Source: Myxococcota bacterium
GTDB lineage: Bacteria > Myxococcota_C > UBA6777
DNA: 64,000 nucleotides
Direction of reading: 5' to 3'
Assembly: GCA_963169055.1 (NCBI GenBank)
Contig: CAUJFU010000170.1
Span: forward strand, 1-64,000
The position numbers were made by a program, and so were the translations under genes. The notes under the pieces are model-generated. The model had not been told where the DNA came from. It saw only the letters and a program-made list of their open reading frames with translations, and searched no databases. Positions 8,597 through 18,663 of this stretch are shown in pieces. Position 1 is the first letter of the stretch. Every line of letters starts with the position of its first letter.

Positions 8597-9945
8597 ATTT
8601 TTTTGTGAAGGTTGGTTCGTTCGATGCCGAGGACATCGGCGGTTCGTGAGATATTCCAATCGTTTTCTTGTAATTTGAGCATAATGTAGCTGCGTTCGAC
8701 CTCATCGCGCACTTCTTTGAGGGTTTGATTCCCGAGTGCTTTGATATCCACAACAGCCTTTTTCTCTTTGAGATCTTCGGGCAGATCGTGTACGTCGATC
8801 TGCTCGCCGCTGAGGATAACCAAGCGCTCGACGAGGTTCTTGAGTTCGCGCACATTTCCCGGCCATGCGTATTGGCAGAGCTGGCGCATGGCGGTGGGGG
8901 TGAAGCTTTTGGTGGGGTAGTTGTATTCTTGGCAAAAGTGGCGTGTGAAACTATCGAGCAGTAGGGCGATATCTTCTCGCCGTTCGCGAAGAGGCGGTAG
9001 ATGTAGGGGGATCACATTCAACCGAAAGAACAGATCTTCGCGGAATCGGCTTTTGCGGATCTCGTCTTGAAGATCGCGGTTGGTTGCAGCGATCACGCGC
9101 ACATCGACTTGGATGGTGCGATCGCCTCCTACCCTCGAAAACTCCCCTGTATTGAGGACACGCAACACTTTGGCTTGAGCGTGGAGGGACATATCGCCGA
9201 TCTCATCGAGAAAGATCGTGCCTGTGTGGGCGCGTTCAAACTCTCCTTGCTTGGTGCGGATTGCGCCCGTAAAAGCGCCTTTTTCGTGACCAAACAATTC
9301 AGACTCGATCAATTCCTCGGGGATCGCGGCACAATTGACTTTGACAAAGGGGCGTGGGTGGCGTGGGCTGTTGTTGTGGATGGCGCGGGCGACCAGTTCT
9401 TTCCCTGTCCCAGACTCCCCTGTGATCAACACCCATCCTTTGGTGGGAGCGACTTTTTCGATCTGTTGAAAGATCGTCTTCATGGTGGGGGTATCTCCGA
9501 CCATCTCGAAGCGATCGGCATATTCTTTCTCAAGGTTTCGTACCTTGTGCAACATCTCCCTTCGTTCGAGCGATTGGCGAACGGACAGCAACAAACGCTC
9601 TCGTTCAAGCGGCTTTTCGATAAAGCTATACGCGCCCAATTTGACGGCTTCTACAGCATCTGAGATCGTCCCATGCCCCGAGATCATAATCACCTCGATA
9701 TCAGGATCGAATCGCTTGATCGCTTCGAGGACTTTGAGGCCGTCCATCCCGGGCATATAGATATCCAACAGCACCAGATCGATCACTTCGCGCTGGATCA
9801 CTTCGAGGGCTTGTTCGCCTTGCAAGGCGGTGAGGACGCGATATCCTTCGCCTTCGAGAACCATCTGTACGGTGCGGCAGATATTTTTCTCATCATCCAC
9901 CACCATCACTTGAAAATAAGAAGGGTTCCAATCTCTTGCACTCAA
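8563..9945 (-). CDS. NtrX-like sigma54-dependent response regulator
   Basis: 460 residues. Receiver domain 10-125 with phosphoacceptor D61 ([13 protein letters not shown]) and acidic pocket VVDDE; AAA+ domain about 150-385 with Walker A GESGTGKE, the sigma54-contacting GAFTGA loop, Walker [10 protein letters not shown] and arginine finger region [11 protein letters not shown]; Fis-type HTH at the C-terminus ([20 protein letters not shown]). It would activate sigma54 promoters when phosphorylated. The ATG at 9945 overlaps the end of the NtrY-like sensor by four bases (ATGA), so the two form a pair. Closest in architecture to NtrX; the regulon is not indicated by neighbours. Confidence 0.95.
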   Translation of the reverse strand: MSARDWNPSYFQVMVVDDEKNICRTVQMVLEGEGYRVLTALQGEQALEVIQREVIDLVLLDIYMPGMDGLKVLEAIKRFDPDIEVIMISGHGTISDAVEAVKLGAYSFIEKPLERERLLLSVRQSLERREMLHKVRNLEKEYADRFEMVGDTPTMKTIFQQIEKVAPTKGWVLITGESGTGKELVARAIHNNSPRHPRPFVKVNCAAIPEELIESELFGHEKGAFTGAIRTKQGEFERAHTGTIFLDEIGDMSLHAQAKVLRVLNTGEFSRVGGDRTIQVDVRVIAATNRDLQDEIRKSRFREDLFFRLNVIPLHLPPLRERREDIALLLDSFTRHFCQEYNYPTKSFTPTAMRQLCQYAWPGNVRELKNLVERLVILSGEQIDVHDLPEDLKEKKAVVDIKALGNQTLKEVRDEVERSYIMLKLQENDWNISRTADVLGIERTNLHKKIKAYDLHRPNG

Positions 9946-11471
9946 CGTTTTGCTCCGTGTGGGTTGCTTGACGCGGGGGCTATGGGCACAGGATCAGCGA
10001 GAGCATCGCCGATTTGGGGGCGAGGGCGAAGGGCGGGGCCTCGGACATTTGCGCTAGAGGCGGCTTCAGGCAACAAGATCGAAAAGGTCGCTCCACCCGA
10101 TTCATTGGAACCTACGGTGATGCTTCCGTTGTGATCGATCACGATCTTCTTGGTGATCGCGAGTCCCAGTCCTGTTCCGAGTTGTTTGGTCGTGAAGTAT
10201 GGGGTGAAGATCTTGCTCTGTAAATGGACGGGGATCCCCGGGCCTTGGTCTTCGACTTGGCAGATCACTTGTTGTGGCGGGAGGCGTCCTGTTCGCAAGA
10301 GCACGATCGGAGAACCCGCTTCGATCGCATTTTGTACCAAATTATGCAATACGCTGCGAAACAACATCCGATCGGCCATCACCCACAACGAACCCTCCGA
10401 TGTATCGAGGTGGATCTTGGCCTTGCCTCGAAACCAGTCGTACGCATCAAGGTATTCGCGCAGCAAGGCATTGAGATCCAAAAGGCTCGGCTCGACTGGA
10501 GGCAACTTGGCAAAGGATGAAAACTCTTCGACCAAACGCCGCAAGGTTTGGATCTCTTCTTGGATGATCTCTTGGGCGATCTGTAGGTTGCGCAAAAAGG
10601 CCGCATCTTCGCCTTTGTAAGCGCGAGCCAATTGCTGAATCGATAGCTGGATCGGGGTCAATGGATTCTTGATCTCGTGGGCCAAGCGCCGTGCGATATC
10701 TTGCCACCGCGCCACTTGCTCCTTAAACACTTCGTTTTGCTGTTGTTGTTGAAGATGGCGAATCATCAAGGCGATATCGCGCTGCAATCCTTCTAATTCG
10801 TCGCGGGGTGCGCGTTTTCGATCCATGAGCGTTGGCATTTGAGGGGTCACTTGCCAGATGAGCTGTCGCAACTCCCGCAACTCCCGCAGCAAAAATCGCG
10901 TCAAGGCGATCCCCAACAACATTGCCAACAGCATCGTTGCACCAAACATCGAAACGGCTGCCCAAAAAAATCCCGTCCTTCCGGCATATTTGGCGTCAAG
11001 GCGTTGGCTGAGCTGTTGCAACAATACGCGCCACTGCGAGATCTCAACCAGCGGAACCGAACGCCAAACCCGCAAGATCAATTTTTTCCCACGAACAGGA
11101 ACGACGCGCTCTTCCATCGAAGATCCCGATGGCAGCGCACTTTGATCCACGAGGTAATGTTTTTCTCCCCACCGAACTTCCCGCAGCCACGCCGCTTGGG
11201 CTTGTAGTACACGAAACCCCCGTTCGCGCTGTGTTTCCTCGATACGACCAAGGCACAGGCCGACCGCTTGTTTTTCTAACTCCGCGATCTGTTTCTGCCA
11301 CGCCCGATCATTCGCCTCCAACGCTCGCTTTAATTCTTTACCGTGCCGCTCAAAGGTCTGCGCAAGTCCCGATCCCTCCAACAACGCCCACGCCACGATC
11401 AAGCATACGCTCAGCGGAACCAAGCCCACAAGCATCAACGTCCATAACTCTCTTTGTTGATAAGAGCGCAT
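9942..11471 (-). CDS. NtrY-like membrane sensor histidine kinase
   Basis: 509 residues. TM1 is about 12-31 (TLMLVGLVPLSVCLIVAWAL), an extracytoplasmic sensor region of about 135 residues follows, then TM2 (FFWAAVSMFGATMLLAMLLG) and a HAMP-like stretch. The kinase core has the H box RRLAHEIKNPLTPIQ, N box LVQNAIEA, G1 DQGPGIP and G2 GTGLGLA; the ENPLTP-like motif is characteristic of NtrY/NtrB kinases. The last 35 residues are Pro/Ala-rich and unstructured. It is the cognate partner of the overlapping regulator gene. The sensor region has no recognisable PAS or CACHE motif. The next gene upstream diverges after a 755-base spacer. Confidence 0.94.
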   Translation of the reverse strand: MRSYQQRELWTLMLVGLVPLSVCLIVAWALLEGSGLAQTFERHGKELKRALEANDRAWQKQIAELEKQAVGLCLGRIEETQRERGFRVLQAQAAWLREVRWGEKHYLVDQSALPSGSSMEERVVPVRGKKLILRVWRSVPLVEISQWRVLLQQLSQRLDAKYAGRTGFFWAAVSMFGATMLLAMLLGIALTRFLLRELRELRQLIWQVTPQMPTLMDRKRAPRDELEGLQRDIALMIRHLQQQQQNEVFKEQVARWQDIARRLAHEIKNPLTPIQLSIQQLARAYKGEDAAFLRNLQIAQEIIQEEIQTLRRLVEEFSSFAKLPPVEPSLLDLNALLREYLDAYDWFRGKAKIHLDTSEGSLWVMADRMLFRSVLHNLVQNAIEAGSPIVLLRTGRLPPQQVICQVEDQGPGIPVHLQSKIFTPYFTTKQLGTGLGLAITKKIVIDHNGSITVGSNESGGATFSILLPEAASSANVRGPALRPRPQIGDALADPVPIAPASSNPHGAKR

Positions 11472-12226
11472 CTGTTCTGCCTTCTTTGGTCTTTCGCCCG
11501 ATACAACGAGAGATCCCGCTCTTCGTTGCTTTCTGATGCGGGGCGCATCCTCGCCCGAAACAACGAGGACTCACGTGCTTCGTTGTTTTCGGATGTGGGG
11601 CGCATCGGCGAGTCGGTGGGGTTCTACTCCAACCCTGTGGAGGCATCTTCTACCACAGATCGCAAGCCGAGCGGCAGACATCCCAAAAGAAATCCTCGTC
11701 AAGAAGCCGATCCCACCTACGAATCCCACCTCTCCTTTGGTATCGGGGTCTCTTGGTCTGATCTTTGCGCTAGTGTCGAGGCGGTAAACAAACACGCTTC
11801 GCTCTACGCGAAGAGGTGTCGCATGGTGCGGGTTGGAAAGATTGTGCGCGTTTTTGCCGTGTTCGTCATTCGGCGAGCAGGCAAGGTATAGGTTGCGGGC
11901 TTCACAACGAACACAGTCTTTCTTTCTTACATCAAGCGCATGGACGGCAAAAAGCGAAGCCATCGGTGTGAATTTTTGAATAGGTTGCGGGCTTCATTCT
12001 TTTCATCGGTGTGCTTCCTTTTTGCCGGTACATGGTCTTCTTTTGCTGCTCTCCCCCCCTCAGCCTCTCGCTTTCTCCTGCGTCTCGATCTTCCTCTCGT
12101 TCTCTTCTTTTCCATGTCTCCAACAAAAACAGGTGGCCACCGCGAGTTTTTCAAGTTTTCCTTGTTTGGCTTTGTGGTATATTCCGCCCGCATGGGCCGA
12201 CGTATCATGGAGGAGAAGAAGGAAAG
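11472..12226. other. Gene-free 755-base spacer with hairpins and short repeats
   Basis: No open frame here has a ribosome site with a protein-like composition. Besides the tandem hairpin unit listed separately, a 6-base-stem hairpin CTTCGC/GCGAAG lies at 11797-11813, and the 17-mer ATAGGTTGCGGGCTTCA occurs at 11888-11904 and again at 11980-11996. CATCGGTGTG is also repeated (near 11961 and 12004). TATATT about 50 bases before the ABC-F start could be a -10 element but no good -35 is placed with it. Confidence 0.6.
11494..11607. repeat. Two tandem 57-base repeats, each holding an inverted repeat
   Basis: Copies at 11494-11550 and 11551-11607 both begin TCGCCCGA and end GGGGCGCATC. Each contains ACAACGA facing TCGTTG(T), which would fold as a hairpin. 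They lie just upstream of the NtrY-like gene start. Confidence 0.8.
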
Positions 12227-14254
12227 ATGTTGGTGTTGAAGGATCTTTCGTTGTTTTTGGGTGGGCGCGCACTGATCGACGAAGTGAATTGGCAGATGAA
12301 GCCACAAGAGCGCGTTGCGTTGATTGGGGGCAACGGTGCGGGGAAATCCACCTTTATGAAGGTGATCGCAGGCTTGATGGAACCCGATGCAGGGGCGATC
12401 TTGGTTCCGAAAGGAACCAGTTTTGGCTACCTGCCACAAGACGGCATCCATTTTCGAGCGCGCACGTTGTACGAAGAAGTGGTTTCGGCCCAACAAGAAG
12501 TGTTGCAGATCGAAAAGCAGATCAAGTCTCTCGAAGCGGCGATGGAGATCATCCAAGATGAAAACGAACAATCCCAACTGATGGAGCGTTACGACGTTTT
12601 GTCAGAGCGTTTTCGTTATCTGGGTGGGTACAACTTGGAAGCAGAAGTCGGCAAAGTTCTCGATGGATTGGGCTTTTTGCGCGCTGATTGGGAACGTTCG
12701 TGCGAAAACTTTTCGGGGGGATGGCAGATGCGGATCGCGCTTGCGCGCCTTTTGCTCCAACGCCCCAACTGGCTGCTGCTCGACGAACCCACCAACCACC
12801 TCGATCTCGACGCACGCAACTGGCTCGAAGGCTACCTCAAAGAATATCCCTCTGGGATCTTGATGGTTTCTCACGACCGCTTTTTTATCGACTCCTTGGT
12901 GCGCCGATGCACCGAGATCTACAACGGAAAGTTATCTGATTACGAAGGCAACTTCTCTTATTACGAAGTCGAGCGCGAGCGCCGTTACGAAGCTATCGAA
13001 GAAAAAGCACGTCGCCAAGCCGAAGAGATCGAAAAGATCGAGCGCTTTATCGATCGCTTTCGTTATCAGGCTTCCAAAGCCTCACAAGTCCAAAGCCGCG
13101 TCAAACAACTCGAAAAGATCGAGCGGATCGTCTTGCCTCCCCGCCCTTCAAAGACGATGAGTTTTTCGTTCCCCAAACCCCCTCGTTCGGGACGCGAAGT
13201 CCTTCAAATCACCCACGCCACCAAGCATTACGGTGAGCTTTGCGTCTTGGAAGATATCAGCGTCACCGTCGAACGCGGCGAACGCCTCGCTTTGGTTGGA
13301 GTCAACGGCGCTGGAAAGTCCACCTTGATGCGGATGATGGCGGGCGGTGAACCTTTTGTCGGCGAGCGCCAAGAAGGCTATCAAGTCAAACTGAGCTTCT
13401 TCGCCCAAGATCAAACGCAAGTGCTCATCCCCCAACATACGGTGCTTCAAAGCCTCGAAGAGGTCGCCCCTTACGAGATGATGCCGCAACTTCGGACGTT
13501 GCTTGGTTGCTTTTTGTTCCAAGGAGACGATGTCTTCAAAAAGATCAGCGTCCTTTCGGGGGGCGAGAAAAGCCGCGTTTCTCTCGCACGCATGCTGATG
13601 CAGCCTGCCAACTTGCTGTTGATGGACGAACCCACCAACCACCTCGATATGTCCTCACAACAAGTCCTTTTGCAGGCTCTCAAACAATACGATGGCACCA
13701 TCGTGTTTGTCTCGCACGACCGCTTCTTTATCGATCAATTAGCCACCCGCATCATCGAGATCAAAGATCGAAAAACCACCAGTTATCTCGGAAACTACGA
13801 AGCTTATATCGAAAAGAAGATCAGCCTTGGTTTGCTCGAAGGCGAAACGGGTGTCCGTTTTACGACAGAAACCACCCGTAGCAACGAAGAAACCAACAAA
13901 CCCAAAGCCGTTGCTTCTCCTACAACCACCGCATCAAAAGAACCTTCGGGACCGCGAGAACAGCGCCAACAACAGTACTTTGAAACCCAGCAACAACGGC
14001 GGGAGTTTGAACGAAAACGCCGCATCGTCACCGATGAGATCTCCAGCATCGAGTCTGCTCTTGCACGCAAAGAAGAACGACTGGCTGTGTTGGAAGTCAT
14101 GATGTCCGAAAGCGGATTTTACGAAGACTTTGAACGATCAGGGCCGATTATCGAAGAGTACGACGGACTCAAAGAAGAGATCGCACAAGCCTATGCTTTG
14201 TGGGAACAACTCCAAGAAACGCTTGAAACCCTCGACAACGGCGCGGCAGCCTAA
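12227..14254 (+). CDS. ABC-F family ATPase (Uup/YheS-like)
   Basis: 675 residues from ATG 12227 preceded by AAGGAAAG. Two ABC cassettes without membrane segments: first Walker A GGNGAGKST (34-42), signature FSGGWQMR, then LLDEPTNHLD; second Walker A GVNGAGKST, signature LSGGEKSR, then LMDEPTNHLD. The inter-domain linker is rich in Glu/Arg (RRYEAIEEKARRQAEEIEK), as expected for the ribosomal P-site tRNA interaction motif. The C-terminus has a low-complexity Thr/Asn/Pro region followed by a coiled coil (RREFERKRRIVTDEISSIES) typical of Uup-type members. ABC-F proteins act on ribosomes in translation, and some give antibiotic protection; which applies here cannot be told. Confidence 0.93.
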   Translation: MLVLKDLSLFLGGRALIDEVNWQMKPQERVALIGGNGAGKSTFMKVIAGLMEPDAGAILVPKGTSFGYLPQDGIHFRARTLYEEVVSAQQEVLQIEKQIKSLEAAMEIIQDENEQSQLMERYDVLSERFRYLGGYNLEAEVGKVLDGLGFLRADWERSCENFSGGWQMRIALARLLLQRPNWLLLDEPTNHLDLDARNWLEGYLKEYPSGILMVSHDRFFIDSLVRRCTEIYNGKLSDYEGNFSYYEVERERRYEAIEEKARRQAEEIEKIERFIDRFRYQASKASQVQSRVKQLEKIERIVLPPRPSKTMSFSFPKPPRSGREVLQITHATKHYGELCVLEDISVTVERGERLALVGVNGAGKSTLMRMMAGGEPFVGERQEGYQVKLSFFAQDQTQVLIPQHTVLQSLEEVAPYEMMPQLRTLLGCFLFQGDDVFKKISVLSGGEKSRVSLARMLMQPANLLLMDEPTNHLDMSSQQVLLQALKQYDGTIVFVSHDRFFIDQLATRIIEIKDRKTTSYLGNYEAYIEKKISLGLLEGETGVRFTTETTRSNEETNKPKAVASPTTTASKEPSGPREQRQQQYFETQQQRREFERKRRIVTDEISSIESALARKEERLAVLEVMMSESGFYEDFERSGPIIEEYDGLKEEIAQAYALWEQLQETLETLDNGAAA

Positions 14255-14434
14255 TTTTCTGTGGGCTTGTGGGCGGGCTGCACGCCGACATCTTGCTTTT
14301 TGCCGTGTGAACGTGCTAAGAAAGCTACCACAGCGGGCCAGATGTGCTTTTGGGACGCCTATTGTTGGGCTTGTCTTGCTGTTCGTGCTTTGTTGGGCAT
14401 ATCGTGTTGTTTATGTTTGGGATGGCGAAGAAAG

Positions 14435-14863
14435 ATGCGAACCTCTCTTTGGTGGGTGCTGATCCTGATCGTCTTGGCGGCGATGGCTTCGTGCATCGTT
14501 GAACCACTTCGTTACGATTGGTTGGCTTGTTCAAAAGCAGGCGACTGTTCGAGCGGCTACGGCTGTTATGTGGTCTCTCAATTACCCAACGGTGTTTGCC
14601 TCCAAGACGGTAACGGCCTCGAACCGTTTCAGGCCAGTGATGCTTCTCCTCAGGAACCTGCACAAGAACCCACCACCGAACAAAGCGAGGTACTCGCCCC
14701 CGAGGAATCCCTTGTTTCCGAAGAGGCTACACCCGAAGAACCCCTTGTTTCCGAAGAGACCGCACCCGAAGAACCCGCGCAAGAAGTTACATCCGAAGAA
14801 CCCGCGCAAGAGGCTACACCCGAAGAACCAACACCCGAAGCAGACGGAGGCTCGGACCCCTAA
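14435..14863 (+). CDS. Small lipoprotein with Glu/Pro-rich repeats
   Basis: 142 residues from ATG 14435, chosen because it directly opens a signal sequence (RTSLWWVLILIVLAAMASC) with a lipobox ending at C20; upstream in-frame codons would bury it. A short cysteine-containing segment (WLACSKAGDCSSGYGC) follows, with four cysteines that could pair. The second half is a low-complexity tail of repeated EEPAQE, ATPEEP and EEPLVSEE units, probably an extended linker or surface stalk. No function is recognised. It is the first of four consecutive plus-strand lipoprotein genes. Confidence 0.78.
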   Translation: MRTSLWWVLILIVLAAMASCIVEPLRYDWLACSKAGDCSSGYGCYVVSQLPNGVCLQDGNGLEPFQASDASPQEPAQEPTTEQSEVLAPEESLVSEEATPEEPLVSEETAPEEPAQEVTSEEPAQEATPEEPTPEADGGSDP

Positions 14864-14945
14864 TGGCTTGTGAGCGAATCGACTCGATGGAAGTCGGCCC
14901 CTGTTTGTGGGCGTTGTGTGAAAGCAAAAGAACAAGAAAAACAGC

Positions 14946-14980
14946 GACTTGCTTGGCAAGTCAACACGGTTCGTAACGAA
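14946..14980. other. Two adjacent inverted repeats
   Basis: GACTTGC (14946-14952) pairs with GCAAGTC (14956-14962) across a 3-base loop; TTCGT (14970-14974) faces ACGAA (14976-14980). They lie between two lipoprotein genes. There is no following T run, so a terminator is not clear; an operator or RNA processing site is possible. Confidence 0.45.
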
Positions 14981-15071
14981 TCGTATGTCTGCTTTGAAGA
15001 ATACCAAGGGCGGCATTTGGCTTGCCTCGAATCTTTTCACACAAATTGAGTGATCTTGAAGGAGAGTCGTC

Positions 15072-15596
15072 GTGCAAAAGACGAAAAACATATCCATCGC
15101 ATGGGCGATCTGTTTGTGCAGCGTGTTGTTTCTACATTGTTCTGGAAAGACGCAAACCAAAAACGACGCAAATCCCGATCCCAAGGGCGATGCCAATACC
15201 ACCATTATCAAACAGCGCGGATGTATTCGTGGCCGTGTTGTGAACGAAGACGGACAAGGTTTCTCGGGAGTCCTCGTCAGCACCGATCCTCCCACCAGCC
15301 CCGAAGTCACCGACAGTCGGGGATTTTTTGAGATCTGCAACCGCCGCGTGATCAAAAATGAAGAGACGGGCGAAACCGCCAAAGAAGCCATCAAGGACTC
15401 CAATTACACCCTGAAACTCAACAAAGATGGCTACCATGCGCGACCGCTCAAATTCGACTACAGCGGCACCAACATCAAACTGCGCAAATTGGTGATGGTG
15501 GAAAAAACACGACCCCTACCCACCGTTGTGCAAACCAAAGTCAAAGAAGGGAAGCGCGATTCGGGATTGGAACCCAAAGCTCCGATCTCGGAATGA
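15072..15596 (+). CDS. Lipoprotein with carboxypeptidase-regulatory-like domain
   Basis: 174 residues from GTG 15072, with GGAGAG six bases upstream. Signal sequence with lipobox ending LFLHC at C23. The mature part holds a single Ig-like CarboxypepD_reg fold: CIRGRVVNEDGQGFSGVLVS, then TDSRGFFEI, a spacer and a C-terminal YTLKLNKDGYHARPL. Such domains are small beta sandwiches used as stalks or adhesion modules, not enzymes. It ends with a basic tail. Neighbours on both sides are also lipoproteins of unknown role. Confidence 0.8.
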   Translation: MQKTKNISIAWAICLCSVLFLHCSGKTQTKNDANPDPKGDANTTIIKQRGCIRGRVVNEDGQGFSGVLVSTDPPTSPEVTDSRGFFEICNRRVIKNEETGETAKEAIKDSNYTLKLNKDGYHARPLKFDYSGTNIKLRKLVMVEKTRPLPTVVQTKVKEGKRDSGLEPKAPISE

Positions 15597-15751
15597 ACGG
15601 TACATCCGAGGCGAGGAGCTTTGGATCGCGCCGATCTTGGCGACAAACCCTTGCGTTCCATATCCCCCAAAGTGTTTCATCCCATGATGCGTTCTCTCGA
15701 ACCTTCGCGTATCCGATGGGAGCGATGTCCACTTATTTTGGAGACGTTTGA

Positions 15752-18505
15752 ATGAGACAGATGCGTGATAGACAAAGGCTTGCTCTCCTCCAAAAGCCTT
15801 TTGCTGGATGGGTGCTTGCTCTTTTTGTAGCCGCATTGAGCGTTGCAACGCTCGGATGCATCGGATGCAAGGGCAGTACCGCTCCCCAAGTAGGCGTCTT
15901 TCCGATCAAGGTGGTTGCCCTCACAAGCGACAAAGTCGGTATCCCCAAAGCCAAAGTCAGCATCAATAACAAAATGCTCGGAGAAACCGACCAATTCGGC
16001 ACTTTTGTGGGAACTTATCGTGGAAAAGTTCAAGACAAGATCCGCATCAAAGTCGAAGGCGCAGGCCAAGACAACTACATGATCATGACCAGCCGTTTGC
16101 GCTTGCGAAAAACCGCGCATGGCCTTGCTCCCGCTGAGATCAAAGTCGAAGCCTTCCTGCGTCAACCCCCTCCTGACGCGGAAACCTCCCCCAACCCCCC
16201 CTCTGGCGATCCAAACGCCACCGCCAACAACGCCACAGCCTCCAACACAAGCAATTCCGCCCCTCCCTCAAAAGGCCCCGACCCCACCCCCGAAAGACCT
16301 GCCCCTCGGCCCGAAGAGCGAGGCACAGATTCCCCTCCCATCCGAACCCCTCGACCTATCGGTCCTGAAACCCCACCTAAGCCACGCATCAGCGGAAAGT
16401 ACCGCATCAAGGTCATCGCCAACGTCAGCGGTATCCAAGTGTTCAAAGGGAAGAAACCACAAGGCGTCATCCGTATCCCCGAAGGCATCGTCTCTGTCAA
16501 ACATACCGACAAAAGCGAATCCCCACAGCCCGTCACCATCACACTCAAAGCCCGTAAACCGTGGCTTTACAAAACGCCTGAAGTCACACGAGATGTCGCA
16601 ATCAATGCTTCCCAAGAAGAATACGAGATCCGTGTAGACTTTGAAAAAGCCCCCCCGTTTAAGATCATGGCCCGCGCAAATATCGCTGGAATCCGCGTAT
16701 CCATGGGCAAAGACAAACAAGAGATCGCCGATCCCAACAATCCCGTTGCTTTCGAATATGCTGGCAAACCCAAGACCCTCACCTTGGTCTTTGTCCCTGC
16801 TGATCGAAAAGTCAAACCTCGACGAATCACCAAAAAAGTCAAACTTGAAGCCGGAAAGTTCGAATACACCGCCGACACCGCCGAATTCAAAGCCCCTGAA
16901 CCTGCTGCGGCCCCCCGTGATCCTGAACCGCCCGCTCGTGATCGTGAGCCTGCTGTCGCCACTCGCGACCCCGAACCACCCGCTCGCGATCGCGAACCTG
17001 CCGTCGCCGTTCGTGATCGTGATCCTGCTGCTGCAACTCGCGACCCCGAACCTACGGCCCGTGAACCCGTCGCCACCCGCGATCCTGCTGCTGCCACTCG
17101 CGATCCCGAACCTGTCGCACCTCTCCCCATCCGCGAACCCGCCAAAACATTCAGCGGAAAGTTCGCCATCACCGTCACCAGCACCGCCAAAGGGGCCGTC
17201 TATAAAAATGGCCGAAAAGTTGGTTCGATCTCCTCCGATGGCGGAAGTTACGTGGTCAAACACACCGACAAAAGCTCCTCTCCCAAACCCATCACCATCA
17301 AAGTTCGCGCAGCCAAAGCCGATGCCTTCAAAAAACGCGATGCCGAACAAGAGGTCGCACTCGAAGCCGGTCGCGAAACCTACACCACCGAGATCCAATT
17401 CGAAAAACGGCCCGGCATCGTCATCAAAGCCTACGCCAACCAAAAAGGCACTCGCGTCTCGCTCAAAGGAAAACCCCAAGGCGAGATCGTCGAAGTTGAA
17501 AAGCCCCTCTCCATGGACTATGACGGCTCTCCTCGTGGCAGCCTCACTGTCTTGTTTGTTCCTCCCGGAAACAGCTTTAAACCCCGCAAAGTCACCAAAA
17601 CTGTCCGCCTCCAAAGCGGTGTGTTTGAGTACGAAGTCCGCGCCGAGTTTAGCGAAGTCGACACAGGCTCCGAAGTCACCCTCAAACCCAACTGCTTCCG
17701 CCGTTCCAAAGGCAAAAAACGCGTTGTTGTGTTGAAAGCCTCGGCAGGTACGGCGTTTTCGCTCAAAAGCTCCGAAGGCGTCGATTGCGAAGGCGAGTCT
17801 CTCTCTAAAACAGGCAAGGCTGGCTTGATCAAAGTGCAGATGCCTACGGGCTTTGTGCGTGTGATCGCTCAGTTCCCCGACGGAGCCAAAAGCGAAAAGA
17901 CCTTTGAAGTCGGCGACGGTGGCGGCAATATGACCGTTTCTTTCTCCCAAGGCGGCAAGCGTTGCAACCTCGACCGCATCCAAGCCAAGATCCGCAACAG
18001 CATCTTCCTCGAAGAAGAAGAAGTGGCCTGCCTGCGCAATGTTCAAAAATCCAACTCCCAGCACTTTTCTGCACACACCTCGCTTTCTCGTTTCTACTGC
18101 CACAAACGCGCCTACAAGAACGGCATCAGCGTTCTTGATGAACTCTACAAAGACCCGAGCAATCGCTTTCAACCCTATCCCGCCATGAGCCTCGGTATCG
18201 AGTACAGCCGCTGCAAAAGCTACGATCGATCGCTTGATCTTCTTCGTCAGGCCGAACGCACCGCCAACCGCTTCGCCTCCGCAGACAAGTACGTCAACCA
18301 GAAATCTCTCTACAAAGCCCTTGCAGAAGTCTATGAACGCCGATACTACAGCAAAAAGAATATCACCGACCTTCGTCGCTCACTCAAATCCTTCGAACGC
18401 TTGGGCGATATCTTGCGCGGAGATGATGAAGATAAGTCTTATGCGCAAAAGAACATCACGCGCCTCAAATCCCTGCTCAGCAAACGCGGCGGCTTGGAAG
18501 AATAA
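15752..18505 (+). CDS. Large lipoprotein with duplicated beta modules, charged repeat linker and helical C-terminus
   Basis: 917 residues. Signal sequence with lipobox VATLGC. After a first beta domain (VGIPKAKVSINNKMLGETDQ) and a Pro-rich linker, a module of about 160 residues (ISGKYRIKVIANVSGIQVFKG ... VKHTDKSESP ... FKIMARANIAGIRVSMG) recurs after a linker (FSGKFAITVTSTAKGAVYKNG ... VKHTDKSSSP ... IVIKAYANQKGTRVSLKG). The modules resemble PEGA/Ig-like surface domains. The linker between them is built from repeats such as RDPEPPARDREPAVA, alternating Arg, Asp, Pro and Glu. A cysteine-containing domain follows and then a TPR-like helical end (LDELYKDPSNRFQPYPAMSL). Probably a cell-surface scaffold; no family assigned. 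Confidence 0.85.
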   Translation: MRQMRDRQRLALLQKPFAGWVLALFVAALSVATLGCIGCKGSTAPQVGVFPIKVVALTSDKVGIPKAKVSINNKMLGETDQFGTFVGTYRGKVQDKIRIKVEGAGQDNYMIMTSRLRLRKTAHGLAPAEIKVEAFLRQPPPDAETSPNPPSGDPNATANNATASNTSNSAPPSKGPDPTPERPAPRPEERGTDSPPIRTPRPIGPETPPKPRISGKYRIKVIANVSGIQVFKGKKPQGVIRIPEGIVSVKHTDKSESPQPVTITLKARKPWLYKTPEVTRDVAINASQEEYEIRVDFEKAPPFKIMARANIAGIRVSMGKDKQEIADPNNPVAFEYAGKPKTLTLVFVPADRKVKPRRITKKVKLEAGKFEYTADTAEFKAPEPAAAPRDPEPPARDREPAVATRDPEPPARDREPAVAVRDRDPAAATRDPEPTAREPVATRDPAAATRDPEPVAPLPIREPAKTFSGKFAITVTSTAKGAVYKNGRKVGSISSDGGSYVVKHTDKSSSPKPITIKVRAAKADAFKKRDAEQEVALEAGRETYTTEIQFEKRPGIVIKAYANQKGTRVSLKGKPQGEIVEVEKPLSMDYDGSPRGSLTVLFVPPGNSFKPRKVTKTVRLQSGVFEYEVRAEFSEVDTGSEVTLKPNCFRRSKGKKRVVVLKASAGTAFSLKSSEGVDCEGESLSKTGKAGLIKVQMPTGFVRVIAQFPDGAKSEKTFEVGDGGGNMTVSFSQGGKRCNLDRIQAKIRNSIFLEEEEVACLRNVQKSNSQHFSAHTSLSRFYCHKRAYKNGISVLDELYKDPSNRFQPYPAMSLGIEYSRCKSYDRSLDLLRQAERTANRFASADKYVNQKSLYKALAEVYERRYYSKKNITDLRRSLKSFERLGDILRGDDEDKSYAQKNITRLKSLLSKRGGLEE

Positions 18506-18663
18506 TTCTCCGCTTCGATCCACGCGAGGGAAGCTTTCCGCCGCTCGCTCTCTTTCTCTCGCTGCGATACGCCGATCTCCTTTGACCAAATAAACCGCCC
18601 TTGTATGGGGTGTTTGCGCATGGTTCTTCTTCTCGGCGTTTTGGGGCGACTCTTCTGAAATGG

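Noticed and set aside
16268-18172. Long minus-strand open frame (634 codons) opposite the large lipoprotein
   Set aside because: It is the antisense of a gene with signal peptide, lipobox and domain repeats; the translation is a low-complexity Gly/Phe/Asp string with no ribosome site.
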